Below are positions 1 through 9,098 of a stretch of DNA of 64,000 nucleotides, piece by piece. Numbering within the stretch: position 1 is the first letter of the stretch; each line of letters opens with the position of its first letter. The notes beneath the pieces are model-generated. The model did no database searches. It was not told where the DNA came from and worked only from the letters and a program-made list of their open reading frames with translations. The DNA is from Embleya sp045207655 (GTDB taxonomy: Bacteria > Actinomycetota > Actinomycetes > Streptomycetales > Streptomycetaceae): the NCBI RefSeq assembly GCF_045207655.1, contig NZ_CP108785.1:1612001-1676000 (forward strand), read 5' to 3'. Position numbers and translations under genes: made by a program.

Positions 1-1515
1 CATGGCCTGTTGCCATCCGTCGACGAACGATTCCCGGGCGGCGCGGGCCAGATCCTGCCCGTGGGGGCCGGCGGTGTGGGCGGCGTCGATGGCGTTGGCG
101 ACGCCTTCGCGGGCCGTGTCGGCGCTGTCCTCGGGGACGCCGTCGAGTCGGGTGTCGATCGCGCTTCGGTATCCGGCGGACAACAACGCACCGAGCAGGG
201 CGACTCCGAGCGCGGTGCCGAACTCGCGGGTGACGTCGTTGAGGGCGGACGCCACGCCTTGGCGCTCCTGGGGCAGGGAGCCGGTGATCGCCTCCGTGGA
301 CGGCGTCATCGACAGGCCCATGCCGATGCCCATGGCGAGCATGCCGGGGAGGACGGACAGGTAGCCGCCGTCGACGGAGACGATGGCGGCCATCAGGGCG
401 AGTCCGGCGCCGGCCAGCGCGATCCCGGTGGCCATGGTCGCCTTGGGGCCGATGCGCTCGGCAAGCTTGGGGGCAAGGCCGGAGGAGATCATCATCAGCA
501 CGGCCATCGGCATCAGCGCCACGGTGGACAGCAACCCGGACCAGCCCAGGACGGCCTGGAGGAAGGGGAAGAGCACGACGAAGATGCCCGCCTGCACTCC
601 GAAGACGGCCAGGAGCGTGATCGAGCCGCCGGCCAGGCCGCGTTCGCGGAACAGGCGTACGTCCAGGAGCGCGGCGTCGCGGCGTCGCAGTTCCCAGGTC
701 ACGAAGGCGACGGCGGCCACGGCGCCGACGGCGAGGCCGATGAGGGTCGCGGGTGCGCCCCAGCCCCGTTCGGGGCCTTCCTGAAGGAAGAAGATGAGCC
801 CGACCACGGCGACGACGGAGGTGAGAGCACCCGTGAAGTCGAAGGAATGCCGGGAGATGTCGCGGGAGTTGGGGACCGAACGCACCGCCATGACGAGTGC
901 GACGGCGACGAGGACTACGGGCAGTACGAACAACAGACGCCAGTTCGCCACGTCCACCAGGGCGGCGGAGAGGAACATGCCCAGAACGCCACCGCCGCCG
1001 GCGACGCCGGTCCACACGCCGATCGCTCGGCCGCGTTCCTCCTCGGGGAACGTGGAGGTGATGACGGCGAGGGTGATCGGCATGATCATCGCCGCGCCGA
1101 TGCCGCCGAGTACGCGCGCGGCGAGCATGACCTCGGCGGAGGGGGCCAGTCCGGCCGCGGCGCCGGCCAGGCCGAAGAGGATCAGGCCGGCCACCAGCAT
1201 GGGTTTGCGGCCCAGGCGGTCGCCGAGGGCACCGAGCGGCAGCAGGAGCGCGGCCAGGCTCAGGGTGTAGATGTTGATGATCCACAGGATCGTGCCCTGC
1301 GACGCGTCGAACTCGACGGCCAGGTCGGGCTGGGCCACGTTGAGCCCGGAGACCGACGCGATCACCGCCATCAGCGCGACGCACACGGCGATCAGGATCG
1401 TGCGGCGCTGCCGCGCGTCCGGCCCGCCGTCGCCGGGGACGGGGACGTGGACGTGGACGGGGCCAGGGACACCGGATGGGCCGGTGCTCGCTTGCGCGGA
1501 TTGGTTCAAGCTCAT
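1..1515 (-). CDS. MFS drug-efflux transporter, DHA2/EmrB-QacA type (C-terminus outside window)
   Basis: Proton-driven multidrug exporter of the 14-helix DHA2 family, in the cytoplasmic membrane. The ATG at 1515 follows GGAGG at good spacing, and the frame stays open for 505 codons to base 1, so the C-terminus is missing. After a His/Val/Pro-rich tail of about 35 residues come a first membrane helix (ILIAVCVALMAVIASVSGLN), the loop GDRLGRKP that marks MFS motif A, and further regularly spaced hydrophobic helices including GVAGGGGVLGMF, close to antiporter motif C. EEERGRAIGVW is typical of the family. A long frame on the opposite strand is a shadow. The substrate cannot be read from the sequence. 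Confidence 0.93.
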   Translation of the reverse strand, partial: MSLNQSAQASTGPSGVPGPVHVHVPVPGDGGPDARQRRTILIAVCVALMAVIASVSGLNVAQPDLAVEFDASQGTILWIINIYTLSLAALLLPLGALGDRLGRKPMLVAGLILFGLAGAAAGLAPSAEVMLAARVLGGIGAAMIMPITLAVITSTFPEEERGRAIGVWTGVAGGGGVLGMFLSAALVDVANWRLLFVLPVVLVAVALVMAVRSVPNSRDISRHSFDFTGALTSVVAVVGLIFFLQEGPERGWGAPATLIGLAVGAVAAVAFVTWELRRRDAALLDVRLFRERGLAGGSITLLAVFGVQAGIFVVLFPFLQAVLGWSGLLSTVALMPMAVLMMISSGLAPKLAERIGPKATMATGIALAGAGLALMAAIVSVDGGYLSVLPGMLAMGIGMGLSMTPSTEAITGSLPQERQGVASALNDVTREFGTALGVALLGALLSAGYRSAIDTRLDGVPEDSADTAREGVANAIDAAHTAGPHGQDLARAARESFVDGWQQAM

Positions 1516-1532
1516 GGATTCCTCCCAATGGG

Positions 1533-1859
1533 CATGCGTGAGGGACGCGGCTCGAAGGACATGCGGGGTGCGGCGCGGAAGGGCGCACGCGGGCCACGGC
1601 TCAAGGGGCATGCGGGGTTCCGCGCGGGGCCGCACATGCGGGGCGCGACTCGGGAGCCCGCACATGCGGGGCGCGACTCGGGAGCCCCGCACATGCGGGG
1701 CGCGACTCGGGAGCCCCGCACATGAGGGACGCGGCTCCAAGCGCATGCCAAGTGCGGCGCGGAAAGGCGCATGCGGGTCTCGGCTCAAGAGGCATGCGGG
1801 ATGCGGCCGGAAGCACGCGTGCGGAACTCGGCTCAAGAGCACATGCGAGACTCGGCGCC
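1533..1859. repeat. Degenerate tandem repeat (minisatellite), 21-29 bp units with CATGCG core
   Basis: About 13 head-to-tail units of 21-29 bp, most beginning CATGCG. Units at 1635, 1663 and 1692 are nearly identical (28-29 bp); the flanking ones diverge. In the central units GCCCCGCA-CA-TGCGGGGC forms an 8-bp-arm palindrome across each unit junction, so the array could fold into serial hairpins. It fills the gap between the flavoprotein gene and the MFS gene, ending 18 bp upstream of the MFS start. No unique spacers separate the units, so it is not a CRISPR array. Confidence 0.9.
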
Positions 1860-1942
1860 GTTCGGGGACGAGGCGCCGATGTGGTGGCTGCCGACGCGGC
1901 TGCCGCGGTACGGCGTGAGGGTTCCGCGAAACGCGGGGTTTC

Positions 1943-2941
1943 TCAGGCGGCGGTCCGGGCGGCCCGGAGAGCCGCATCGGTGTCGGCGGCGGCGAGGTCG
2001 GCGTTCATGTGGGCACCTGCCAGAGCGCCGGCCGCTGCGGAGGCGCCGACCTGAGCGGTCGGGTCGGTGGCGTTCCCGGCCACCCACACACCGGGGACCT
2101 CGGTGGTGCCGGCCATCCCGGTCGCGAAGTGGCGCCCCATGCCTTCGGGCAGGTCCCGCATCGGCAGCCTCAGTTCCTCGAGGCCGTCGGTACGGGCCTG
2201 CATCCGGGTCACGACCGCGAGGACCCGACGGGACACGAGTCGGCCGTCGGCCAGGCGTACGCCCGTGATGGTCCCGTCCTCGGCGGTTTCGATCGCGGTC
2301 ACGGCGGTGTCGACGACGCGGATGTCGCGGGCGGCGAAACGTGCCCGGGTGTCCTGGTCCAGGTCGGTTCCGCGGGTGAAGTAGACCAGGTCGTCGGTCA
2401 GTTGACGGAACAGCAGCGCGTGATGGACCGAGGCCGGCCCCACCGCCGGGATCCCGATGGGTTCGTCGCGCACCTCCCAGCCGTGGCAGTACGGGCAGTG
2501 CACCACGCCGCGGCCCCAGTGCGCGGCGAGGCCGGGGATGTCGGGAAGTTCGTCGCGCAGTCCGGTGGCCACCAGCAGCCGGCGCGCCCGCAGGGTGCGG
2601 CCGTCGGCGAGCGTGACGGTGAAGCGCGGGTCGCCTTCGGCGGGGGCGGGGGCGGCCGAGATCACCCGCCCGGCCACGACCAGGCCACCGTAGCGGCGGA
2701 CCTCCTCGCGACCCCTGTGCAGAAGCTCGGCCGGCGGTGTGCCGTCCAGGGCGAGCAGGCCGTGTACGCCCTCGGCGGGCGCGTTGCGCGGGCTGCCGCT
2801 GTCGATGACGACGACCGATCGGCGGGAGCGGGCCAGCATCAGCGCACCGTTCAGGCCCGCGGCGCCGCCGCCGATCACCACGGCATCCGCAGTCGTGTTG
2901 GGCAGTCGGTCGGTCGTGTGGGCGGCAGTGGTCACGGACAT
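1943..2941 (-). CDS. NAD(P)/FAD-dependent oxidoreductase, thioredoxin-reductase-like
   Basis: Flavoprotein disulfide reductase of 332 aa, the usual size of the thioredoxin reductase-like family. It has an N-terminal FAD-binding Rossmann motif (VVIGGGAAGLNGALML, about residues 20-35) with acidic VVVID at the end of the second strand, a redox CPYC pair in HCPYCHGWEV (about 150-160), a second dinucleotide domain, and a C-terminal VWVAGNAT motif that contacts FAD. The CxxC confirms the disulfide-reductase class. No thioredoxin gene is nearby, so the partner is unknown; similar stand-alone enzymes act in dithiol oxidation or general redox. The start is ATG at 2941 with AAGGGA upstream. It lies downstream of the 3030-3048 dyad. 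Confidence 0.9.
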   Translation of the reverse strand: MSVTTAAHTTDRLPNTTADAVVIGGGAAGLNGALMLARSRRSVVVIDSGSPRNAPAEGVHGLLALDGTPPAELLHRGREEVRRYGGLVVAGRVISAAPAPAEGDPRFTVTLADGRTLRARRLLVATGLRDELPDIPGLAAHWGRGVVHCPYCHGWEVRDEPIGIPAVGPASVHHALLFRQLTDDLVYFTRGTDLDQDTRARFAARDIRVVDTAVTAIETAEDGTITGVRLADGRLVSRRVLAVVTRMQARTDGLEELRLPMRDLPEGMGRHFATGMAGTTEVPGVWVAGNATDPTAQVGASAAAGALAGAHMNADLAAADTDAALRAARTAA

Positions 2942-3029
2942 GACGTCGTCCCTTCTGGTTGCTCACTCCGTACGTTCTCGGAGTCCTATGGGAGCAACGT
3001 TAAGCCCACCTTGCGACAAAGGCATGGCC

Positions 3030-3048
3030 TCTTGCGTATAACGCAAGA
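3030..3048. promoter_or_regulatory. Inverted repeat operator candidate TCTTGCG-TATAA-CGCAAGA
   Basis: A perfect 7-bp-arm dyad with a 5-bp AT spacer, 89 bp upstream of the flavoprotein start and 163 bp beyond the end of the convergent-side MarR gene. It is the most AT-rich part of the gap. Its size suits a dimeric winged-helix repressor; the cognate regulator is not known. Confidence 0.55.
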
Positions 3049-3210
3049 ATCTGGCGAGATGGCGGCCTGGATCGCAGAGCCCCTCCGCGCCCTCCCCTGC
3101 GCGCGACGGAAGGCCGACTGCCGGCAGAGCTCCCGGCCCGCGCCCGCCGGACAGGGCCTACGTGACCGCGGGCCGTTCGGAGGCGCCGGGAGCGACCGCC
3201 CGAGTGGCCG

Positions 3211-3717
3211 TCACTTGATGCTGGTGTCGCCGAGGGCTTCGAGCACCCGCCGAAGGCTGTCGCCGGATTTCTCGACCAGGTCACGGTCCACGTCTGCGAG
3301 CAGCCGCGCGTAGCTCGCCAGATGGTCGGCGAACAGGGCCCGGGTGACCTCGTGCCCGTGCTCGGTGAGGTGGATCTTGACGGTGCGCCGGTCCTCCCCG
3401 TCGCGCACGCGTTCCACCAGGCCCTTGGCCTCCATCTTGTCGATGCGGTTGGTGATCGTACCCGAGGACACCATGGACGCCTTGAGGAAGGTCCCGGCAG
3501 TGAGGGCGTACGGCGGTCCGGACCGCTGCAGCGTGGTGAGGACGTCGAACTCGCCCGCATCCAAGCCGTGCATGCCGGCGCTTGCCTTGACCGACTTCTC
3601 GACCACCAGGGCCAGCCGCTGGATGCGCCCGAAGAGCTGCACCGTCCAGAGCTCGTCCACCACGTCGGAGCGCTCCTCGGCCCACTGACCGATGATCGCG
3701 TCCACGGCATCGCTCAT
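3211..3717 (-). CDS. MarR-family transcriptional regulator
   Basis: Winged-helix dimeric repressor of 168 aa, typical MarR length. FDVLTTLQRSG, ALTAGTFLKASMVSSGTITNRIDKME is the helix-turn-helix with recognition helix, and GLVERVRDGEDRRTVKIHLTEHG is the wing with the conserved DxRR. The ATG at 3717 is taken because conservation begins there; GTG at 3726 is an alternative. It is divergent from the MFS gene at 3948, and the gap contains several dyads and direct repeats, so it very likely represses that transporter and itself in response to a phenolic or drug ligand. Confidence 0.92.
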   Translation of the reverse strand: MSDAVDAIIGQWAEERSDVVDELWTVQLFGRIQRLALVVEKSVKASAGMHGLDAGEFDVLTTLQRSGPPYALTAGTFLKASMVSSGTITNRIDKMEAKGLVERVRDGEDRRTVKIHLTEHGHEVTRALFADHLASYARLLADVDRDLVEKSGDSLRRVLEALGDTSIK

Positions 3718-3740
3718 CGTCGTCACGCCTCTCGATACAG

Positions 3741-3827
3741 ACTCTCTCGGTACGGACTCTCTCGGTAGGAACTCTACCAGTAGTGAGTCTCTTAGATTCG
3801 AGATACTTGACTCTGGGAGAGTCGAAT
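3741..3827. promoter_or_regulatory. MarR/MFS divergent operator cluster
   Basis: A low-GC stretch holding a tandem 15-bp direct repeat (ACTCTCTCGGTACGG at 3741-3755 and ACTCTCTCGGTAGGA at 3756-3770), an inverted repeat GGTAG-GAACT-CTACC (3764-3778), a perfect dyad GACTCT-GGG-AGAGTC (3809-3823), and outer arms ATTCGA (3796-3801) and TCGAAT (3822-3827). All lie between the divergent MarR and MFS genes. The repeated core is ACTCTC/GAGAGT, suggesting several repressor dimers. Confidence 0.75.
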
Positions 3828-3947
3828 GCTTGTATCTAGCTATTGAGATTGTCGAATCCGAGCAGCGAGCCGCCCGGATCGCTCTCCCGGCTTCACCGCC
3901 GCTCCCCCGCCGACAACCGCCGACCACCCCGCCTTCCGGAGGCTGCC

Positions 3948-5243
3948 GTGTCCCCGCACGCCCAAACCCGTCCCGGCCCCCGCCACACCACACCGACGAA
4001 GCCCCTCGCCTCCGCCCCCGTACGGCCGTCCGTCCGGCCGCCCGTCACGCCCTCCGCCGCCGCGCCCGCTTCGCGTCGAGTACCGGTCGTGTGGCTGGCG
4101 TTGCTGGCCACCCCGATCGCCGCAAGCGCCAACAGCCCGGTCCTGATCCTTCCCGACACGGCCGACTCGCTCGGCGTCCGTACGGCCACCGCGACCTGGC
4201 TCGTCACCGTCTTCGCCTGGGCCATGGCGGTCGGCACCCCGCTGATGGCGAACCTGCTGCGCCGCCGCGGCCTGGGCATCACGCTCAAGCTGAGCGCCGC
4301 CCTGATCGTGACCGGCACCGCGGTCCTCGCCGCGGCGCCCTGGCTGCCGGTGGCCATGGCGGGCCGGGCGGCCCAGGCCGCAGGCGGCGCGGGCCTGGTC
4401 ACCGCGGCGATGAGCCTGGCGGGTTCGGTCCGCCGGATGGGCGTGATCACGGCGGGCTTCGGAACACTGGGGGCGGTCGGCCCGCTGCTCGGCTCGACCA
4501 TCGCGGACATCGCCTCGTGGCGGCTGTCCATGGCCGTCGGCGCGATCGCCCTCCTCGCCCTGCCGGCGGTCATGCGCCGCGCCGACCTGTCCGCGCCGCG
4601 GCACAGCACCCGGTTCGACGGTCGGGGTGCCGCCCTGCTGGTCCTGACCGCGACGGCCCTGGTCCTCGTCCCGCGCTACCCGCTCCCCGCGGTGGCCGCC
4701 TCACTGGCAACGGGCGCGCTGCTGGCCCTGCACATCAGGTCCAACCCCACGGGCTTCGTACCGGCGGCGCTGCTGCGCACCCGCGCGTTCGTCCTCTCCG
4801 CCGTGCTCGCCTGCGCCTTCGCGACCTCGTACTTCACGCTGCTCTTCACCGTCCCGCAGTTGCTGCGCGACCGCACCGACTGGTCGGCCTCCACGATCGG
4901 CACGAGCCAGTTGGCCGCTCTCCTCGCCGGTTCGGCCCTCGCCATGCTGCTGGCTGCGGTGTCGGCTCGGATGAGTCGCCCCCGGGTCCTGACGATCCTG
5001 CTCACCGTCGGCGCGCTCGCTCCGCTCACCGCCGTTCTGACCCCCTGGGCGCCGCTGCTCCTGTTGGTCGCGACACTGGCCGTCTTCACCGCGGGCGCGG
5101 GCCAGGCGACGCTCGCGGTGTACGCGACCGCAGCCGCGCCGGCCACCCAACGCCCCACCGCGATAGGCCTGTTCAACCTCTGCTACCAGCTCGGCGGCGC
5201 CTTCGGACCGGCGATCGCAGCCGCAATCACACTGGGCGGCTGA
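3948..5243 (+). CDS. MFS transporter
   Basis: Major facilitator superfamily exporter of 431 aa with about 12 predicted membrane helices. The start is GTG at 3948 with GGAGG five bases upstream; an in-frame upstream ATG would run through the operator region. The first 45 residues are Pro/Arg-rich and cytoplasmic, then VVWLALLATPIAASANSPVL begins the helical part. ADSLGVRTATATWLVTVFAWAMAVGTP is the usual helix 1-2 region, RRRG the short motif A loop, and GTLGAVGPLLGSTIAD the helix-5 motif C region of exporters. It is divergent from a MarR regulator across a shared operator region, which points to inducible efflux. Substrate unknown. Confidence 0.9.
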   Translation: MSPHAQTRPGPRHTTPTKPLASAPVRPSVRPPVTPSAAAPASRRVPVVWLALLATPIAASANSPVLILPDTADSLGVRTATATWLVTVFAWAMAVGTPLMANLLRRRGLGITLKLSAALIVTGTAVLAAAPWLPVAMAGRAAQAAGGAGLVTAAMSLAGSVRRMGVITAGFGTLGAVGPLLGSTIADIASWRLSMAVGAIALLALPAVMRRADLSAPRHSTRFDGRGAALLVLTATALVLVPRYPLPAVAASLATGALLALHIRSNPTGFVPAALLRTRAFVLSAVLACAFATSYFTLLFTVPQLLRDRTDWSASTIGTSQLAALLAGSALAMLLAAVSARMSRPRVLTILLTVGALAPLTAVLTPWAPLLLLVATLAVFTAGAGQATLAVYATAAAPATQRPTAIGLFNLCYQLGGAFGPAIAAAITLGG

Positions 5244-5406
5244 ACCACCACCCCCGATCCGCTCCCGCCCTGCACCGCGGCACCGTACCCATGGGCGAGT
5301 TCGCGCCACCCAGGGGGGCCTGAGGCCTCGGAGGCGCACTCCCTCCACCGGCTCGCGACCACCCGGAACGACGGGTCGACCCGGTGCGCGGGTGGAGGGT
5401 TCGACG

Positions 5407-6243
5407 TCATCGTGTGTACAAGCGGTCCAATGCCGACCGGCTCTCGTCGTCCGCGGCGCGGTAGATCACCAGCCGCTGGTCCGGATCCTGGAGTGGCGTG
5501 AGGACTTCGAAGTGCACTGCGATCACACCGACGTCGGGATGCCGTATCTCCTTGCGCCCGCGGCCGTTGACCTGGACGTCTCGCTCGGCCCACATTCGCG
5601 CGAACTCCTCGTCACACGCCATGAATTCGGCAATGAGGTCGGTCAACATCCGGTCCTGCGGATACGCGGCCCACGCGGCGCGCAGGTGGGCGATGCCCTC
5701 CCGTACGACACGTTCGCGGTCGACATAGAACTCCCGCGCCCGCGGATGCATCAGGCACAGCCGCATCGCATTGCGCTGCGACGGCGGCAAGGCGTCGAAA
5801 TCTCCCAGCAGCCTGGCCATTTCGCCGTTCCAGGCCAGGATGTCGTAGCGGTGGTTCATCAGCATGGCCGGCAGCGGCGACAGGTCGGCGACCAGCCGGG
5901 CCAGCGGCGGCGCCGCGGTGGTGGCGGGCTTGTCGGCGTTGCGGGGATGCTGCTGGGCCAGGTTGAAGAGGTAGGCGCGTTCGTCCGGAGCCAGGCGCAG
6001 CGCCCGGGCCAGCGCCTCCACCACGTTCGCCGAGGGTCGCAGCCCGCGGCCCTGTTCCAGCCGCACGATGTAGTCCGTGCTGACCCCGGCCAGTTCGGCG
6101 ACCTCTTCGCGGCGCAATCCCGGGGTCCGCCGGGCCTGCCGCCGCGACGGCAGGCCGAAGTCGTCCGGGTCCAGGCGTTCGCGCCGGGTCCGCAGGAAGG
6201 CGGCCAACTCCTGTGTCGCGTCCACGGTGCGGGTCGTCGTCAT
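5407..6243 (-). CDS. XRE-type regulator with MmyB-like ligand-binding domain
   Basis: Transcription factor of 278 aa. Residues about 10-75 form a lambda-repressor-like HTH (RRTPGLRREEVAELAGVSTDY followed by IVRLEQGR), the classic start of this streptomycete family. Residues about 100-270 match the MmyB-like, PAS-like ligand domain, including MLMNHRYDILAWNGEMARLL and the ending YRAADDESRSALDRL. It is divergent from the aldo/keto reductase at 6361. Members of this family commonly control a single divergent oxidoreductase gene, so that reductase is the likely target. The ligand is unknown. Confidence 0.92.
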   Translation of the reverse strand: MTTTRTVDATQELAAFLRTRRERLDPDDFGLPSRRQARRTPGLRREEVAELAGVSTDYIVRLEQGRGLRPSANVVEALARALRLAPDERAYLFNLAQQHPRNADKPATTAAPPLARLVADLSPLPAMLMNHRYDILAWNGEMARLLGDFDALPPSQRNAMRLCLMHPRAREFYVDRERVVREGIAHLRAAWAAYPQDRMLTDLIAEFMACDEEFARMWAERDVQVNGRGRKEIRHPDVGVIAVHFEVLTPLQDPDQRLVIYRAADDESRSALDRLYTR

Positions 6244-6360
6244 GTCGACCCCAACAACCAGGGTAGGACTGGCCTTCCCAGGAACTTCCTTCCCTTACCC
6301 CCGGCACTTGGTGGTCACAGTCTTGTCTTCGACAACGGATCTCAAGCACAGGAGGACACG

Positions 6361-7425
<1,065 letters not shown>

Positions 7426-7429
7426 TACC

Positions 7430-7467
7430 CGATCGAGGGCGGTCCCAGGCGGACCTGCCCTCGATCG
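7430..7467 (+). terminator. Rho-independent-type hairpin after the aldo/keto reductase
   Basis: A perfect 11-bp stem, CGATCGAGGGC (7430-7440) against GCCCTCGATCG (7457-7467), with a second inner stem GGTCC/GGACC. It starts five bases after the stop codon. There is no T-run, as is usual in actinobacteria. The following 255 bp to the next gene show no further feature. Confidence 0.85.
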
Positions 7468-7722
7468 TGTGCGGCCCGCTGTGCCCCGTGCCGAGATGCA
7501 CGCGGCGCGCTCGGTACGTGCCCTGCTTGCGCGCACCGTGCGTGCCCTGATGCGGCGGACGGGCCAAACCGACCGGTCCGCGGTCGACCCGTACGGCGGG
7601 CGAGGCCTCCGGGTCGGGTTTGCCGTCGAGGCCACGTGACGCCGCGACAACGTCCACCGATTCCGGCGGGCGGGCTCCCTGCGGCGTTCTCACGCACGAT
7701 GGGCGTTCTCGCCCACGATGGT

Positions 7723-8838
7723 TCAGGCCACGAGGAGGCGCAGGCCGAGCTCCGCCGCGTCGAGGGCGACGAGTTCGCGGTTGCGTTCGACCCACCGGCC
7801 CGAGGAAAGATCGTCGCGGAGTCTGTCCACCGCCCGCTGCTCGGCCTCCGGGCCGACTCTGGTCCATACCGATATCGCGCGGCGCACGTGTTCCTCCAGG
7901 TACGCCTCGGGGCGGCGCCAGTACGCCTCGAAGAAGCCGTCGGCACAGTCCCACGGGATGAGCACCGGCTCCAGGCGGGCCCCGATCACTCCGGCCAACT
8001 CGACCACCGAGGGCCGGCCGGCGACCAGGCCGGCGACCTCGGGCAGGTAGTCGCGGGTGAGCCAGAACCGGTGAAGCCAGCCGGTGTCACTGGCGTCGTG
8101 CGTGAACACCACCACACGGCGGGCCACGCGTCGCATCTCGCGCAGCCCGGCGATCGGGTCGTGCCAGTGATGAACGGTGCTGAACGCCATCGCGGCGTCG
8201 AAGGACTGGTCCTCGAACGGGAGGTTCTCGGCACTGGCGGTGACGCACGGCGCCGCGCCCGCGGGACGCTGGGCCCGCATGACCGCCGACGGTTCCACCG
8301 CCGTGACGTCGCGGTCCGGGGGTTCGTAGGAGCCGGTGCCGGCACCGACGTTCAGCACCGTCCGTGCGTCCCCGAGCGCATCCCAGACCCTCGCGGCGAT
8401 CCGTGGCTCGGTGCGCCGCGTCGCCGGGTAGGCGGATCCGATGGCTTCGTACAACTGCGCACCGAACACCTTCAGTTGTTCCTCCGGCGTCGTCCTGATC
8501 CCCATTGCCCGTGCCTCCAGTTCCCTGTCTATGGCGGTCACCATGGCGGCGGCGCGGTCGCGCTGTTCCGACAACAGGCCGCGCAGCCGGTGCAGATGGG
8601 CGACGGCGTCGGTGGTCGGGTCGTCGACCAGATCCGCGATCTCGCGCAGTCCGAAGCCCAGCCGCCGATAGGCGAGCACCTCCCGCAGCCGCTCCACGTC
8701 GCCCGCCGAGTAGGCCCGGTACCCGGCCGCGGTACGCGCGGACGGCCGCACGAGGTCGATCTCGTCATAGTGATGCAGCGTGCGCACGCTCACGCCGGCC
8801 AGTTCGGCCACACGTCCCACGGTCAGGTGCTCTTCCAC
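7723..8838 (-). CDS. MerR-type regulator fused to a SAM-dependent methyltransferase
   Basis: Two-domain protein of 371 aa. Residues 5-110 are a MerR DNA-binding domain (VGRVAELAGVSVRTLHHYDE, then GYRAYSAGDVERLREVLAYR, and a dimerisation coil). From about residue 155 a class I methyltransferase follows: motif I VLNVGAGTG (161-169), acidic AVEPS, and the post-I region ENLPFEDQSFDAAMA. In most MerR proteins the C-terminal part senses a ligand; here a methyltransferase takes that place. The start is GTG at 8838, because a MerR-type promoter ends eight bases upstream; longer frames to 8958 would read through it. Confidence 0.85.
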   Translation of the reverse strand: MEEHLTVGRVAELAGVSVRTLHHYDEIDLVRPSARTAAGYRAYSAGDVERLREVLAYRRLGFGLREIADLVDDPTTDAVAHLHRLRGLLSEQRDRAAAMVTAIDRELEARAMGIRTTPEEQLKVFGAQLYEAIGSAYPATRRTEPRIAARVWDALGDARTVLNVGAGTGSYEPPDRDVTAVEPSAVMRAQRPAGAAPCVTASAENLPFEDQSFDAAMAFSTVHHWHDPIAGLREMRRVARRVVVFTHDASDTGWLHRFWLTRDYLPEVAGLVAGRPSVVELAGVIGARLEPVLIPWDCADGFFEAYWRRPEAYLEEHVRRAISVWTRVGPEAEQRAVDRLRDDLSSGRWVERNRELVALDAAELGLRLLVA

Positions 8839-8845
8839 GCCACCG

Positions 8846-8876
8846 ACAATGCGGCATGACGCCACGTGAGGGTCAA
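8846..8876 (-). promoter_or_regulatory. MerR-type promoter with 19-bp spacer
   Basis: Reading leftwards, TTGACC (8876-8871) and CATTGT (8851-8846) are separated by 19 bp, the over-long spacing that MerR activators correct by twisting DNA. The spacer holds TGAC...GTCA arms (8857-8860 and 8872-8875) around CACGTG. The GTG start at 8838 is eight bases past the -10, so the mRNA is probably leaderless. Confidence 0.7.
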
Positions 8877-8967
8877 GCACCTGGCTCCGATGCCGCGTGC
8901 CGCGCGGCTGGTTCGACGAGCAGTCCGCCTTGGGCAACGTCCACGAGGAGCAGCCCACTACCCCAGA

Positions 8968-8979
8968 TGTGGTACCACA
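8968..8979. promoter_or_regulatory. Palindrome TGTGGTACCACA
   Basis: A perfect 12-bp palindrome 120 bp upstream of the hydrolase gene, in the gap between it and the MerR-methyltransferase gene. Function unknown; it could be a dimeric operator. Confidence 0.4.
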
Positions 8980-9098
8980 GCTATGGTGGAAACAGTGCCG
9001 GTGCGTCTCTCGGGTCGGCCGGAGAGATGCTCGGATCGGTTGGACGGTTGGATCGCTTGACCAGTCGGGTCGGCTGCATCAGTTGGGAGTGGGACAAC

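Noticed and set aside
10..1725. 571-codon open frame on the plus strand
   Set aside because: It is antisense to the DHA2 transporter gene, which shows clear membrane helices and motifs on the minus strand; the translation is charged low-complexity sequence produced by third-position GC bias.
1533..1859. Possible CRISPR array
   Set aside because: Units follow one another directly, vary in length and have no unique spacers; no cas genes nearby.
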